Shown: positions 63,790 through 64,000 of the stretch, piece by piece | Layout: the number at the start of each line of letters is the position of its first letter | How positions within the stretch are numbered: position 1 is the stretch's first letter | From: Saksenaea vasiformis B4078 | Taxonomy: Eukaryota; Mucoromycota; Mucoromycetes; Mucorales; Saksenaeaceae | Direction of reading: 5' to 3' | Assembly (NCBI GenBank): GCA_000697055.1 | Contig: JNDT01001474.1 | Location: 1-64,000, forward strand | Length of the DNA: 64,000 nucleotides | Made by a program: the position numbers and the translations under genes | Notes under the pieces: model-generated | What the model was told of the DNA's origin: nothing | What the model saw: the letters and a program-made list of their open reading frames with translations, nothing else | Databases searched by the model: none

Positions 63790-64000
63790 ATGAGTGCAGC
63801 GTTGCCGGAGCAAACGGAACCTTCTACTCCATCTACGGAGGAACCACAACCTAAGAAAAACGCTGGTAGTTCCCCTGCGACAACAAAGGACAAGGACAAG
63901 GCCAAGGTAAACGCCGAGAAAGCCAAAAAAAAGAAAAAAGATCGGGCAAAGAAGAAGGCGAAACAGGCTCGTAAAGCAGCATTGAAAACCAAAGTCATTG
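63790..64000 (+). CDS. Lysine-rich protein N-terminus, incomplete at window edge
   Basis: ATG 63790 (MSAALPEQTEPSTPSTEEPQ) opens 70 codons to the window end. Residues about 20-70 are a dense Lys/Ala helix (KDKDKAKVNAEKAKKKKKDR). Such leaders precede the catalytic domain in several eukaryotic enzymes, such as methionine aminopeptidase 2, N-myristoyltransferase and lysyl-tRNA synthetase, and also occur in nucleolar proteins. Nothing visible here decides between them. Confidence 0.6.
   Translation, partial: MSAALPEQTEPSTPSTEEPQPKKNAGSSPATTKDKDKAKVNAEKAKKKKKDRAKKKAKQARKAALKTKVI

Overview
The window looks like a chromosomal segment of an early-diverging filamentous fungus, most likely Mucoromycota (Mucorales). 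The genes are eukaryotic and intron-rich, with short GT..AG introns of about 40-70 nt. The families (CSC1/RSN1, Mrd1, Trs23, Med25, a RasGAP with a Sec14 module, an ABCC transporter) are fungal, and the repeat families (CACTA element, Fanzor-type TnpB relic, LINE 3' end) resemble those I know from Mucorales. The assignment rests on gene style and recalled family resemblance, not on a database search.

Layout. 1-8,850 is accessory DNA. A tRNA-Ile(AAT) is followed by a pair of near-identical 265-bp inverted repeats (488-752 and 8,579-8,843). They bracket a CACTA/EnSpm DNA transposon (2,246-7,305) that has CACTA termini, matching ATAT flanks, subterminal repeats and two divergent genes, one of them a spliced Tnp2-like transposase. 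A tiny spliced ORF and exon-like remnants also lie between the repeats. 8,850-15,890 is a gene-poor, AT-rich stretch with only doubtful ORFs and one hairpin-rich segment.

15,891-27,000 holds, all on the minus strand, an ABCC/MRP transporter, a decayed Fanzor gene (eukaryotic TnpB-like RuvC nuclease) ending about 0.1 kb upstream of the transporter start codon, and a cystathionine beta-lyase. The Fanzor reading frame keeps all three RuvC acidic residues. It is broken by two TAG codons and two frame breaks, one of them in a 7-A run. Its spliced N-terminus carries a basic patch and a canonical PCNA-interacting (PIP-box) motif, which is the most unusual observation here.

28,490-43,800 holds a CSC1-type osmosensitive channel (+), an SH3/Ras-association scaffold (+), a small VanZ-like membrane protein (-), and Mediator subunit 25 (+) with large glutamine-rich repeats. 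43,985-44,640 is a 5'-truncated LINE. 45,660-64,000 is mostly conserved housekeeping on the minus strand: spliceosomal cyclophilin H (PPIH), a 9-kb neurofibromin/IRA-type RasGAP, the pre-rRNA processing factor Mrd1 (whose start codon is split by an intron) and TRAPP subunit Trs23. The first 70 codons of a lysine-rich protein run off the right edge on the plus strand.

The genes are not an operon and have no common pathway. Two groups can be linked: growth signalling and polarity (RasGAP, SH3/RA scaffold) and membrane transport or stress (ABCC transporter, CSC1 channel). The mobile elements sit between the conserved genes rather than inside their exons.
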